Positions 24,501 to 32,871 are shown, counted from the first letter of the stretch. The stretch: DNA of 61,662 bases from Hymenobacter profundi (GCF_019334315.1 NZ_JAHWGL010000021.1:1-61662); one strand, 5' to 3'. Numbers and translations: made by a program. Notes: generated by a model not told the origin, from the sequence alone.

Positions 24501-24941
24501 TGGCACGGGATAGACGCCACCATCTTCTTTCAGGGGGTAGGCCAGGCCGATGGGTACATCTACGGGCCTGCCCGCCACGCCTACATCAGCGAGGGTAGCC
24601 TGCCCCAGGAGATTCACCTGGACCGTTGGACGCCCGAGAACACCGGCGGCTCCTACCCGCGCCTCACCTACCAACAGTCGCACAACCAGCGCTTGTCTAC
24701 TTACTGGCTGGAAGACGCCAGCTACCTGCGTCTGAAAAACGTGCAGGTGGGCTACACCCTACCCGCCTCCCTCACCCAGCGGGTGCGCGTCAGCCGCCTG
24801 CGCCTCTACGCCTCGGCCGACAACCTCTTCACGCGCTCGGATTTCTTTTACGGCTACGACCCCGAGTCGCCGGTGAGCCAGGGCGGCTTCTACCCCCAGG
24901 TGAAAACGGTGGTGTTCGGCCTCAATGTCACGCTTCAATAG
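21567..24941 (+). CDS. SusC/RagA-family TonB-linked outer-membrane transporter with STN domain
   Basis: 1124 residues from ATG 21567; the upstream in-frame extension lacks a signal peptide, whereas MLKNF... leads into one. An STN signalling domain lies at about 45-117, a carboxypeptidase-like beta domain at about 132-210, then the SusC signature EEVVVVGYGTQKKVNLTGAV, the plug, and a 22-strand barrel to the C-terminus. It imports a substrate captured by the SusD lipoprotein and, through STN, signals to FecR. The substrate is not evident, but three linked secreted phosphoesterases suggest a phosphorylated compound (inference). Confidence 0.92.
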   Translation: MLKNFYSRMGAARCVLTRPVCLGLLSLTLVAWTSPEQAQLNIHQRVSVQLQGKTLRQTLQKLSTVAHVPIAYANTLPLDRKVTVEATNEQLDDVLNRVLQPLQLRYRVVAERILVEPLPITKSTSAAPASVVEGTVLDAQAGGGLPGVNVLVKGTTTGTVTDAQGRYQLTVSDGATTLVYSFIGYLTQEVALDNRATVNIRLAPDTKSLEEVVVVGYGTQKKVNLTGAVSNISATDIADRPITNPTSALQGLMPGVTVVNSSALPGSNGNSIRIRGIGTLGNANPLVVIDGVPGGDLDILNPNDIESISVLKDAASSSIYGVRGANGVILVTTKRGKEGAAPALTYTNYIGFQTPTALPKTLGSVDYMTLLNEAQRNVGRVPTYTDAEIETARNGSDPNYFANTNWIDEIYKKSAPQQNHNVSLNGGAKNLTYYLSYGNLKEGGLITGDNYQARRNNVRVRLSTTLADRLDLDANLGYINREVQGSSEGVGSNSGPLYATLQILPLVPVRFTTGGWGYIGGQRNPVAVTTDGGTNNFRSQELTANMRGTLRLFDGFRLRGQYGLVTYSSKRNIFSKTINYYSPLDNSLIYQTNAKNTISGANYMRTYQTFIGMAEYEKRFADQHDVKLLLAASQESTVGEDLTASRQSLPTQSVGAINLGTENQLNNGQAYQNALRSVFGRANYIFKDRYLLEGNFRYDGSSRFSPDVRWNLFGSGSVGWIFSEEAFFAGLRDVVPLAKIRASYGTQGNDLVGSDYPYLATIGPVSTMPIGNQQTLGYAQTDIPNTLLTWESVQKTDVGIDLGLLRNRLTVSGDYFINRTNDILLRVALPDVLGATEPSQNAGKVENKGWEVQASWRDQVGQFTYGLSGNLSDVRNKVVSLGGTPPTFGDRVRFLGEPIDAFYGLVADRIAQTSDFDLDAGTNRYTPRFPVLAGDPVQPGDLIYKDLNGDGVISLDQDRKVIGSAIPRYTYGVRANAAWHGIDATIFFQGVGQADGYIYGPARHAYISEGSLPQEIHLDRWTPENTGGSYPRLTYQQSHNQRLSTYWLEDASYLRLKNVQVGYTLPASLTQRVRVSRLRLYASADNLFTRSDFFYGYDPESPVSQGGFYPQVKTVVFGLNVTLQ

Positions 24942-24960
24942 TCTTTTCCTTCTTCTTGAT

Positions 24961-26616
24961 ATGAAACGTTTTGTAGTATACAGCCTACTAGGCCTGAGCT
25001 TATTGACCAGCGCCTGCCAGGATGATTTTCTGGACCGCGTGCCGCTGGACGAGCTGGTGGACGAAACCTACTGGGAAAACGAAGAACAGCTACGCCTAGC
25101 CACCGATGCCTGCTACGCCTACCTGAAAGCCAAGAACACGGTAGACATGGAGAATCTGGGCGATAACACCATCTGGCCTTCTGTCACGGACTACCAGCGC
25201 ATTGCCAGCGGCAACTTCACCAACGACATAGGCGCCCTCAACAACGAGTGGACGGGTAGCTACGACGGTATCCGCCGCTGCAACGCCTTTCTGGCCAACT
25301 ACCAGCGCGCCGAAGTGACCGACCCCGCCCGCAAGGAAGCCCTGGCCGCCGAGGTGCGCGTGATTCGGGCCTATCTCTACAGCTACCTCACGGCCTTCTA
25401 CGGCGACGTGCAGCTGGTGACAACCCCGCTGGAAATCGATGACCCGCTGGTGTACGGCACCCGCACGCCCCGCGCCGAGGTGGTCGACTTCATGCTGAAA
25501 GAGCTGGACGAAGCCGCGGCCGCCCTACCCGCCGCCATTCCTACGGGAGCCAATCTGGGCCGCATTAGCCGGGGCGCGGCATTGGCCCTGAAGGCCCGCG
25601 TGGCCCTGCAAAACCAGCGCTACGCCGCGGCCGAGCAGGCCGCCAAAGCCGTGATGGACCTGGGCGTATACCAGCTCTACACCGCTGGCGGCACCGCCAA
25701 CGCCTACCGCAACTTGTTCACCTACGCTGGCAAGCTGGCGGCCGGCGCCAACAAGGAAACCATTCTGGCCCGCACCCACCTGGCCGACATTTCGATGCAC
25801 AACCTAAGCCGCGAGATTCAGGTGCCCGACCAAAACGCCCGCTGGAACCCCACGAAATCGTTGGTGGATAGCTATTTGTGCAGTGATGGCCTACCCATCG
25901 ACAAGTCGCCGCTGTATAAGGATACCACGTATGCCGACGTGTTCAAGAACCGCGACCCGCGCATGGTGCAAACCATCTTGCAGCCCGGCGCGGCCTGGGG
26001 CGGCCGCTTCGACGGCAATCCGCAGAACACCAACCCGGCCGTGTATACCACGCCCAAGTTCCGCTCCGACCGCCGCGGCTCGGTCACCATCACCGGCTAC
26101 TACTTCACCAAGTACGTGGAGCTGAGCACGGTAGGGCAGGTTAGCCGCGACGCCAACGATATTCACCTGATTCGCCTGGCCGAGGTGCTGCTGATCTACG
26201 CCGAAGCCCGCCTGGAGCAAAACAAGCTCACGCAGGCCGATGTGGACCTGACCATCAACAAGTTACGACAGCGCGTGGGCATGCGCGCCATGAACCTCGC
26301 GGAGCTGACCACCAACGGCCTGGACGTGCGCACCGAGCTACGCCGCGAGCGGCGCGTGGAGCTGGCGCTGGAAGGTCAGCGCTACTTCGATATCCTGCGC
26401 TGGCAGCAGGGCAACCTATTGGCCGAGGACGTGAAGGGCATGAAGAAAGCCTGGGCACGCTCGGCCGCTGACGTTGCCAACCAGCCCACCGATGCCAACG
26501 GCTTCATCATCGTCAACCGCAACCGCACCTTCACAGCTTCGCGCAACTATCTGTGGCCTATGCCGCTGGTGCAGCTGGAGCGCAACCCAAACCTGGGCCA
26601 GAATCCTGGCTGGTAG
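24961..26616 (+). CDS. SusD/RagB-family surface lipoprotein
   Basis: 551 residues from ATG 24961 with a lipoprotein signal (LLGLSLLTSAC, Cys19) and the SusD opening QDDFLDRVPLDELVDETYWE. TPR-like helices (LRLATDACYAYL, ALALKARVALQNQRYAAAEQ) and the RagB C-terminal part (RLAEVLLIYAEARLEQ, VELALEGQRYFDILRWQ) are all present. It forms the lid of the SusC transporter and binds ligand at the cell surface. It starts 19 bases after the SusC stop and is followed one base later by the EEP-phosphatase gene, so the three are surely one transcript. Confidence 0.92.
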   Translation: MKRFVVYSLLGLSLLTSACQDDFLDRVPLDELVDETYWENEEQLRLATDACYAYLKAKNTVDMENLGDNTIWPSVTDYQRIASGNFTNDIGALNNEWTGSYDGIRRCNAFLANYQRAEVTDPARKEALAAEVRVIRAYLYSYLTAFYGDVQLVTTPLEIDDPLVYGTRTPRAEVVDFMLKELDEAAAALPAAIPTGANLGRISRGAALALKARVALQNQRYAAAEQAAKAVMDLGVYQLYTAGGTANAYRNLFTYAGKLAAGANKETILARTHLADISMHNLSREIQVPDQNARWNPTKSLVDSYLCSDGLPIDKSPLYKDTTYADVFKNRDPRMVQTILQPGAAWGGRFDGNPQNTNPAVYTTPKFRSDRRGSVTITGYYFTKYVELSTVGQVSRDANDIHLIRLAEVLLIYAEARLEQNKLTQADVDLTINKLRQRVGMRAMNLAELTTNGLDVRTELRRERRVELALEGQRYFDILRWQQGNLLAEDVKGMKKAWARSAADVANQPTDANGFIIVNRNRTFTASRNYLWPMPLVQLERNPNLGQNPGW

Positions 26617-26617
26617 T

Positions 26618-27448
26618 ATGAAGAACCTATTTTCCTGCCTCCTGCCGCTACTGCTGGCGTGCAGCGCCACCAAATCGGCCGACCCAACACCTACCCCACT
26701 GGCCCCTGCACCCGTGGCGCCGGCCCCTACCCTGCGCGTGATGAGCTACAACGTGCACCATTGCAGCCCGCCCAGCCGCCCCGGCGTCATCGACCTACCC
26801 GCCATTGCGCGCACCATTGAGGCCCAACACCCCGATGTGGTGATGCTCCAGGAAATAGACGTGCACACCGGCCGCTCGGGCACCGGCAGCCACCAGGCCC
26901 GCGAGTTGGCCGAGCAACTGCACATGCACGCCTACTTCGGCAGGGCCATTCCGCACGACGGCGGCGCCTATGGCGTGGCGCTGCTTTCGCGCTACCCCTT
27001 GCAGGACACCATTGTGCACCGCCTGCCTACCCAGGACGGCACCAACGGCGAGCCGCGCGTGTTGGCTGCGGCCACCATTTCCCTACCCTCGGGCCAGAAA
27101 ATCCGCGTCGGCTGCACCCACTTCGACGCCCAGCGCACCGACCAGAACCGCCAGCTGCAAGCGGCGGAACTGGTGCGGTTGGCGCAGGCGGAGAAGCTGC
27201 CGTTCGTGGTAGCCGGCGACTTCAACGCGGAGGCCAGTTCGCCGGTGATGCAGCAGGTGGTTACTGCTCTCAAGCCTACCTGTCAGTCGTGCGCGCCTAC
27301 CATCCCGGTGGTGACGCCCACCAAGGCCATCGACTTCATCACGTTCGCCCCGCAGGCCCGCTTTCAGGTGGTGAGCCACCAGGTAGTGGCCGAAACCTAC
27401 GCGTCGGACCACCGCCCGGTGGTAGCCGAGCTGCGCTTTTCGAAGTAG
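26618..27448 (+). CDS. Endonuclease/exonuclease/phosphatase-family lipoprotein
   Basis: 276 residues from ATG 26618, two bases after the SusD stop. A lipoprotein signal (LLPLLLACSATK, Cys15) places it outside the cytoplasm. The EEP fold motifs are complete: VMSYNVHHC (Asn), DVVMLQEID (Glu), VVAGDFNAE (Asp, Asn) and SDHRPVVAEL (Asp-His). Family members cleave phosphodiesters of nucleic acids, phospholipids, inositol phosphates and similar molecules. Coupling to SusCD suggests that it frees phosphate or a head group from the imported substrate. A hairpin follows the gene. Confidence 0.88.
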   Translation: MKNLFSCLLPLLLACSATKSADPTPTPLAPAPVAPAPTLRVMSYNVHHCSPPSRPGVIDLPAIARTIEAQHPDVVMLQEIDVHTGRSGTGSHQARELAEQLHMHAYFGRAIPHDGGAYGVALLSRYPLQDTIVHRLPTQDGTNGEPRVLAAATISLPSGQKIRVGCTHFDAQRTDQNRQLQAAELVRLAQAEKLPFVVAGDFNAEASSPVMQQVVTALKPTCQSCAPTIPVVTPTKAIDFITFAPQARFQVVSHQVVAETYASDHRPVVAELRFSK

Positions 27449-27493
27449 GTATCAGCTACTGAAATACCTGTTCTTCAACCACTCACGCTGACA

Positions 27494-27525
27494 AAGGGCT
27501 GCCACGGTTCGGCAGCCCTTCTGTT
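27494..27525 (+). terminator. Rho-independent-like terminator
   Basis: AAGGGCTGCC (27494-27503) pairs with GGCAGCCCTT (27511-27520) around a 7-base loop, followed by CTGTTT. It may end or attenuate the SusCD transcript before the phosphoesterase/propeller gene 18 bases further on. Confidence 0.65.
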
Positions 27526-27543
27526 TACGACTCGCTCCTACCT

Positions 27544-29397
27544 ATGTCTATTCGTTTCCTGTTTCGCCTGCTGACTATCTGCCTGCTTTGGCCGAGTGCC
27601 GGCGCGTTGGCGCAATCCACCCCGGCTGACACCCTCCGCTTTGCCCTGATTACCGATACCCACATTGGCAAGGCCGGCAACGACAAGAGCCTGGCGCGCA
27701 TTGTGGCCGATATCAACCGCAACCCGCGCATCCGCTTTGTGGTGGTGACGGGTGATGTGAGCGACTTCGGCCTCACCGATCAACTCCAACAAGCCAAAGC
27801 CCTGCTCGATCAGCTCAACAAGCCCTACTATTGCCTGCCCGGCAACCACGATACCGGCTGGTCGGCCAGTGGCGGACTGGCCTTCAACCAGTTGTGGCAC
27901 GATCAGAAGTTTGTGGCCGACGTGCAGGGCGTGCGCCTGGTGGGCGTGAGTACCGGCCCGTATGGCCGCATGAGCCGCGGCTACGTTCCCCAGGACCAGC
28001 TACGTTGGCTCGATAGTCTGGCCCGCGCTACACCGCCTACCCAACCAGTGCTGTTTTTCGCGCACTACCCCCTCAACGACCAACTAAGTAATGCGCCCGC
28101 CGTGCTCGCGCAGCTCCACCACTTCCGGACGCAGGCTATTTTCTGCGGCCACGGGCACGTGAACCAGGTGTTTGACTTCGGCGGCCTGCCCGGCGCCATG
28201 ACCCGCACGGCGCAGCAGCGCGAAGGCAACGTGGCCTATAACGTGGTAGCCGTCACGCCCGACTCGGTGCATCTGCGCATGGTGCAGCCAGGGCAGCCGG
28301 CGCTGGCCCCGTGGGCACGGTTTGCCGCGGGCCGGCCGCCCAGAGTAGCAACTCAAGCGGCAGCGCCCGTACTGCCTACCCCAGCCTACCCTTCGGGCAA
28401 AGCCATTTGGCAATACCAGGACCGCGGCAACCTGGTGGCCAAGCCCGCCGTGTGGAAGAACTCGGTGTTGATCGGCAACTTGTTAGGTGAGTTTAAGTCG
28501 CTTTCCTTGCGTGATGCTACCCCCAACTGGACGTTTAAAAGTCGGCAGTCCATTTACTCTTCACCGGCCGTGGCGGGTCAGCGCGTGGTATTCGGCTCGG
28601 CCGATAGCACGATCTACTGCTTGCACGCCCGCACCGGCCGGGTACTGTGGCGGGTGAAAACCGGCGGGGCCGTGCTGGCTTCGCCCCTCATCGACCACAA
28701 CACAGTCTATATCGGCAGTAGCGACTTGACCTTCCGTGCCCTTGATCTGGCTACCGGTAAGGTGCGCTGGACGCACACCCAGCTGGCGGGCTTTCCACCC
28801 GCCACCCCGGCGCTGGCCGATGGCAAAATCGTATTTGGTACCTGGAACAAAACGCTCTACGCCCTGAACGCAGCCGATGGCACCCTGGCCTGGCAGTGGC
28901 GCAACGAGCAGCGCAGCCACTACTACTCGCCGGCCATGTGCACGCCCGTTATCCAGCAAGGCGTCGTTTACACCGTGGCCCCCGACGAGCAGCTACACGG
29001 CTTCGATCTGCACACCGGCCAACCGGTAGCCGCTGATGGCCGCTGGCGCGTGCGTGAGTCGCTCGGCGGTGATGCGCAAGGCGGCCTACTCGTTGCCAAG
29101 ACCATGCAGGACAGTGTGGTAGCTTGGCACACCCGCCCCGGTGCGGCACCCCAGCCGGCCTGGAGCCTGGATGCAGGCTTCGGGCAGGACTTTTCAGCTT
29201 CCATGCCGGTGGTGGGCGGCGAGTTGGTGGTATTCGGTACCACGTTTGGGCAGGTGGTTGCCATAGACAAGACCACGCGGCAGGTGCGCTGGCGGTATGC
29301 TCTGGGCGAAGATATGGTGAACACGCCCCGCCTCGTGCTGGGCCGCGGCGTGCTCGTTAGCAGCGCCGATGGTAAGCTGGCGCTACTAGCGCTGTAA
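27544..29397 (+). CDS. Calcineurin-like phosphoesterase fused to a PQQ-type beta-propeller
   Basis: 617 residues with a cleavable signal (about 1-23, ALA/QS). Residues about 30-240 are a metallophosphoesterase with FALITDTHIGK, VVTGDVSDFG, LPGNHD, FFAHYPL and FCGHGHVNQ, the full set of dimetal ligands. Residues about 280-617 are repeated W-x-x-x-T/L blades (RVLWRVKTGGAVLASPLIDH, KVRWTHTQLAGFPPATPALA, LAWQWRNEQRS) of a PQQ/PKD-like eight-bladed propeller, without obvious PQQ-binding residues. The propeller probably binds substrate or surface glycan. The fusion and its place after SusCD/EEP support a periplasmic phosphate-ester function. Confidence 0.85.
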   Translation: MSIRFLFRLLTICLLWPSAGALAQSTPADTLRFALITDTHIGKAGNDKSLARIVADINRNPRIRFVVVTGDVSDFGLTDQLQQAKALLDQLNKPYYCLPGNHDTGWSASGGLAFNQLWHDQKFVADVQGVRLVGVSTGPYGRMSRGYVPQDQLRWLDSLARATPPTQPVLFFAHYPLNDQLSNAPAVLAQLHHFRTQAIFCGHGHVNQVFDFGGLPGAMTRTAQQREGNVAYNVVAVTPDSVHLRMVQPGQPALAPWARFAAGRPPRVATQAAAPVLPTPAYPSGKAIWQYQDRGNLVAKPAVWKNSVLIGNLLGEFKSLSLRDATPNWTFKSRQSIYSSPAVAGQRVVFGSADSTIYCLHARTGRVLWRVKTGGAVLASPLIDHNTVYIGSSDLTFRALDLATGKVRWTHTQLAGFPPATPALADGKIVFGTWNKTLYALNAADGTLAWQWRNEQRSHYYSPAMCTPVIQQGVVYTVAPDEQLHGFDLHTGQPVAADGRWRVRESLGGDAQGGLLVAKTMQDSVVAWHTRPGAAPQPAWSLDAGFGQDFSASMPVVGGELVVFGTTFGQVVAIDKTTRQVRWRYALGEDMVNTPRLVLGRGVLVSSADGKLALLAL

Positions 29398-29492
29398 GTG
29401 TCCTTATTTCAAGTAAGCATCAGATAATCAACACTTACCTATTGAAGGTATTTAAGACGTTAGTTGCGTTAAATTGGATAACCGTTTAAAGG

Positions 29493-29602
29493 ATGTAGAG
29501 CCGCATATGTGCGTCTCGTTGTCTGCTCCTCGTGGCCGAAACCGTTCAACGACGAGACGCACATATGTGTCTCTACATCGTGCAACAACTAACGCAAACA
29601 GA
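29493..29602. repeat. GAGACGC double-hairpin element, copy 2
   Basis: The arms begin at GATGTAGAGCCGCATATGTG (29493) and end GTCTCTACATC (29580); both contain a CATATG-centred palindrome. The right flank to 29602 (GCAACAACTAACGCAAACAG) is the reverse complement of the left end of copy 1 with few changes. The left flank is decayed. It occupies much of the 364-base gap 29398-29761, in which no gene is visible. Confidence 0.8.
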
Positions 29603-29734
29603 TTCTTAGAGTCTTCGCTGCCGCGCCAGTGACAAACCGATACTACGCCGCCTGATAAAACCTAGGGAACCTATTCGTCCTGCTACTATATCTATCGCTT
29701 CGTCGCTACTACCCACTCGTACAGCCTAAACCAT

Positions 29735-29742
29735 TACCTTTG
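29735..29742 (+). promoter_or_regulatory. TAnnTTTG -7 box upstream of the AraC gene
   Basis: TACCTTTG matches the Bacteroidota -7 consensus and lies 20 bases before ATG 29762, implying a short leader. A matching -33 TTTG is not evident. Confidence 0.4.
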
Positions 29743-29761
29743 ATTTTTACAACCATTGGTT

Positions 29762-30691
29762 ATGGACCCCAACTCTCTCGAAGCCTTTTATACCAAGATT
29801 GCGGAGCAGGATAATGGGGCCGCAGGCGTGATGCCGCCAGCGGATTTGCAGCGGGAAATCGGCCATTTCAATGTGTTCAACGTGGCCGTACTGATGCGGC
29901 GGCGTCACGAGCGGCCGCCGATGACCTTTGACCGGCGTGCCTTCTACAAAATCAGCCTGATTCAGGGCCGCAGCCGCATCGAATACGCCGATCAAGCCGT
30001 GGAGGTGGCGGGACCGGCTCTGTGGTTTGCCACCTCGCGAGTGCCCTACCGCTGGCTTCCCCACGACCAGAACCAAACGGGGCATTTCTGCATCTTCACC
30101 GAAGAATTTCTACTTCCTGTGAAAGGTGCGCTGGCTGTGGAGGAACTCCCCGTTTTTCAACCGGGCGGTTGCCCGTTGCTACCCCTCAGCCCCGACGAAC
30201 ATGCTGCATTGGCTCCTATTTTCGAGAAAATGGAGCGTGAGATGGCTTCCACGTATACCTACAAGTATGACCTGCTGCGTGCTTACTTATTGGAGCTGAT
30301 TCATGCGGGGCAGAAACTTCAGCCGGTTCCTATCCAAACGCCTGCGCACAACGCCTCGGCGCGAGTAGCAGCGCTGTTCACTGACCTGCTGGAGCGGCAG
30401 TTTCCGCTGGCTACCCCGCAGCAGCAGCTACCCCTGCGCACAGCCAAAGACTACGCCGACGCCCTGGCCGTGCACGTCAACCACCTCAACCGGGCACTTA
30501 AGGATACTACCGGCCACACCACGACCACCCTCATCAGCAACCGGGTAGCCCAAGAAGCCCGTATGCTGCTAAAACAAACCACCTGGACCGTCTCGGAAAT
30601 TGCCGACAGCCTGGGCTTCGCCGATGTGGCGCACTTCTGCAACTTCTTCAAGCGCCAGACCGGGCTAGTGCCAGGGGCCTTTCGGGGGTAG
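29762..30691 (+). CDS. AraC-family transcriptional regulator
   Basis: 309 residues. An N-terminal cupin-like sensor domain (about 20-130: FYKISLIQGRSRIEYADQAV, ALWFATSRVPYRW) is followed by a C-terminal double helix-turn-helix (about 215-308: AKDYADALAVHVNHLNRALK, then TWTVSEIADSLGFADVAHFC and NFFKRQTGLVPGAFRG). The phrase LGFADVAHFCNFFKRQTG is the AraC signature. Many Bacteroidota regulators of this type control a neighbouring short-chain oxidoreductase, and the epimerase-like gene follows on the same strand after a terminator. The start at 29762 is an ATG; a TTG lies two codons earlier. Confidence 0.88.
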   Translation: MDPNSLEAFYTKIAEQDNGAAGVMPPADLQREIGHFNVFNVAVLMRRRHERPPMTFDRRAFYKISLIQGRSRIEYADQAVEVAGPALWFATSRVPYRWLPHDQNQTGHFCIFTEEFLLPVKGALAVEELPVFQPGGCPLLPLSPDEHAALAPIFEKMEREMASTYTYKYDLLRAYLLELIHAGQKLQPVPIQTPAHNASARVAALFTDLLERQFPLATPQQQLPLRTAKDYADALAVHVNHLNRALKDTTGHTTTTLISNRVAQEARMLLKQTTWTVSEIADSLGFADVAHFCNFFKRQTGLVPGAFRG

Positions 30692-30716
30692 AAGGGTAGG
30701 AAGAAAGAGGCCCATC

Positions 30717-30767
30717 AAAAAGCAGCCCGTCACGTCTCGACCAGCTCGACGTGACGGGCTGCTTTTT
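30717..30767. terminator. Terminator hairpin after the AraC gene
   Basis: A 19-base arm (AAAAAGCAGCCCGTCACGT) and its exact reverse complement at 30749-30767 enclose 13 bases; the 3' arm ends in T5. It is a textbook intrinsic terminator. Confidence 0.85.
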
Positions 30768-30891
30768 CTTAGAACGCCCTTCTCCTTTGTTTGAATTCTT
30801 CAGTAGATGGTTTGATCCGCGCAGACGTGCTACGCTCTGCTTGCCGGACTTTTGTGGAGTCATCAGCATCACACTTCACACAACCACACAT

Positions 30892-31785
30892 ATGCGCATT
30901 TTCGTTACCGGCGCGACGGGCTTCGTAGGCTCGGCCGTTGTACAGGAACTACTTGGCGCGGGCCACCAGGTGCTCGGCCTCGCTCGCTCCGAAGAAGCCG
31001 TCCAGGCCTTAACTGCTGCCGGTGCTCAGGCACACCGCGGCTCTCTCAACGACCTCGACAGCCTGCAACGCGCCGTCGCCGAAACCGATGGGGTCATTCA
31101 CTGCGCGTTTATTCATGACTTTACGCAGTACGCCGCCGCGGCCGAAGCAGACCGCCGTGCCATTGAAGCCATGGGCGCTGCCTTGGCGGGCTCAAACCGG
31201 CCCTTTATTGCTACGTCTGGCTTCGCTGGCCTCACACAGCAAGGTGAGTTGCTGACCGAAGAGGATGCCCGTGACGCCAAGGTGCCCGCCATGCGCCACT
31301 CAGAAGACGCGGCGCTAGCGCTGGTGCCCCAGGGCGTGCGGGCCATGGTGCTACGCCTGGCGGCCTCGGTGCACGATGCCGGCGACCACGGCTTTGTGCC
31401 TACCCTCATCAGCATTGCCCGCGAAAAGGGCGAAGCGGCTTACGTGGGCGACGGCCATAACCGCTGGCCCGCCGTGCACCGCCTCGATGCGGCCCGGCTC
31501 TACCGGCTGGCGCTGGAAAAAGGCGTGGCAGGCGCCCGCTACCACGGCGTAGCCGACGAAGGTATTCCGATACGGACCATTGCTGAAGTAATCGGCCGCC
31601 ACTTGGGCGTGCCCGTTGTGAGTAAGTCGCCGGAAGAAGCTGGCGCGCATTTCGGCTGGATGGCGGGCTTCGCGGGCCTCGACTTGGCTGCTTCCAGCGC
31701 CCTCACGCAGCAGCGCCTGGGCTGGCAGCCTACTCACAAATCCCTTCTGGCCGACCTGGAGCAGGGCGACTATTTCAGGCACTAA
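30892..31785 (+). CDS. NAD(P)-dependent epimerase/dehydratase-family oxidoreductase
   Basis: 297 residues from ATG 30892. The Rossmann motif MRIFVTGATGFVGSAVVQEL begins at the start codon, which settles the start. The extended-SDR layout follows: HCAFIHDF, ATSGFAG, then a substrate-binding C-terminal part with GARYHGVADEGIPIRTIAEV. The usual Tyr-x-x-x-Lys is not obvious, as in many NmrA-like or atypical extended SDRs. Related proteins are often under AraC- or TetR-type control and act on small carbonyl compounds. The true substrate is unknown. Confidence 0.82.
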   Translation: MRIFVTGATGFVGSAVVQELLGAGHQVLGLARSEEAVQALTAAGAQAHRGSLNDLDSLQRAVAETDGVIHCAFIHDFTQYAAAAEADRRAIEAMGAALAGSNRPFIATSGFAGLTQQGELLTEEDARDAKVPAMRHSEDAALALVPQGVRAMVLRLAASVHDAGDHGFVPTLISIAREKGEAAYVGDGHNRWPAVHRLDAARLYRLALEKGVAGARYHGVADEGIPIRTIAEVIGRHLGVPVVSKSPEEAGAHFGWMAGFAGLDLAASSALTQQRLGWQPTHKSLLADLEQGDYFRH

Positions 31786-31798
31786 AAGTGAACAACCC

Positions 31799-31846
31799 GT
31801 TGTAATGAAAACGCCCCAGCATCCGCTGGGGCGTTTTCATTACAAC
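31799..31846. terminator. Bidirectional terminator between convergent oxidoreductase genes
   Basis: 22-base arms (31799-31820 and 31825-31846) are perfect reverse complements with a 4-base loop. The stem core is GCCCCAGC/GCTGGGGC flanked by AAAA and TTTT, so it can work on both strands. The minus-strand SDR stop lies 15 bases away. Confidence 0.85.
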
Positions 31847-31860
31847 TATATGCTATATGG

Positions 31861-32871
31861 CTATGGCAACCCGTTGCCGCCGGCCGCACCAAAGATCTGA
31901 CCTGTAGAATAACTGGCCAATGGGTCGGCGAGCTGCACGTAGATAGAGCCTAGCTCCGCTGGCTGGCCGGGGCGGCCCAGGGGCGTATCTTCGCCGAAGG
32001 TTTTCTGTTTCTCGGGCGTAGAGCCACCTTTGGCTACCTGCAAGGGCGTCCAGATGGGGCCGGGCGCCACGCCGTTCACGCGGATGCCCTTCGGCCCGAG
32101 CTGCTTGGCCAGCGAACGAACGAAGTTGGTGGTGGCCGCCTTGGTCAGGGCGTAGTCGAACAGGTTGGCCGAGGGGTCGGTGGCCTGCACGGAGGTAGTG
32201 CCGATGATGCTGGCGCCGGGCTTGAGGTGAGGTAGAGCCGCCTTCATCAGCCAAAACGGCGCGTAGATGTTGGTCTTGATGGTCCAGTCGAACTGCTCGG
32301 TGCTGATGTCGGCAATCGACTCGTGCGACTGTTGCCGGGCCGCGTTGCTCACCAGGATATCCAGGCCGCCGAGCTGGCGCACGGCGTCATCTACCAGCTT
32401 CTTGCAAAAGGCCTCGTCGCGCAGGTCGCCGGGAATAGCTACGCCTTTCTGGCCCGCTTTCTTGATCAGGTCGATAACTTCCTTGGCGTCGGCTTCCTCG
32501 GCGGGTAGGTAGTTGATGGCCACATCGGCCCCTTCGCGAGCGTAGGCAATGGCGGCGGCGCGGCCCATGCCAGAGTCGCCGCCCGTGATGAGGGCTTTGA
32601 GGCCTTTCAGGCGGCCAGAACCTTTATAGCTGGTTTCGCCGTGGTCGGGGCGCGGCTCCATTTTGCTAGCCAAGGCTGGCCAGGGTTGCTCTTGCGCCTT
32701 GAAAGGCGGTTTGGGGTAGGCGGTAGTAGGATCTTTGAGGACAACGGGAGCAGCCTTATCGGTAGCGGTAGCGGCTTCGGCCGACAGCATCGGCGCCGCG
32801 GCAGCTACGGCCAGACTGGCGCCTAACCCACTGATTATCTGACGACGACTCAGTTTATTTTCTTCGTTCAT
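31861..32871 (-). CDS. SDR-family oxidoreductase with Tat-type signal peptide
   Basis: 336 residues. The N-terminus has a twin-arginine-like signal (KLSRRQIISGLGASLAVAAA) and an Ala-rich segment to about residue 35. It is followed by a proline-rich stretch and a complete classical SDR: ITGGDSGMGRAAA (cofactor), SNAARQ (NAG-like), Ser in IIGTTSVQ, and Tyr-x-x-x-Lys in FDYALTKAAT. The domain resembles the YghA/glucose-dehydrogenase-like group. An NADP enzyme with a Tat signal would be exported with bound cofactor, which is unusual but known for this subgroup. Signs of co-regulation with neighbours are absent. Confidence 0.88.
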   Translation of the reverse strand: MNEENKLSRRQIISGLGASLAVAAAAPMLSAEAATATDKAAPVVLKDPTTAYPKPPFKAQEQPWPALASKMEPRPDHGETSYKGSGRLKGLKALITGGDSGMGRAAAIAYAREGADVAINYLPAEEADAKEVIDLIKKAGQKGVAIPGDLRDEAFCKKLVDDAVRQLGGLDILVSNAARQQSHESIADISTEQFDWTIKTNIYAPFWLMKAALPHLKPGASIIGTTSVQATDPSANLFDYALTKAATTNFVRSLAKQLGPKGIRVNGVAPGPIWTPLQVAKGGSTPEKQKTFGEDTPLGRPGQPAELGSIYVQLADPLASYSTGQIFGAAGGNGLP

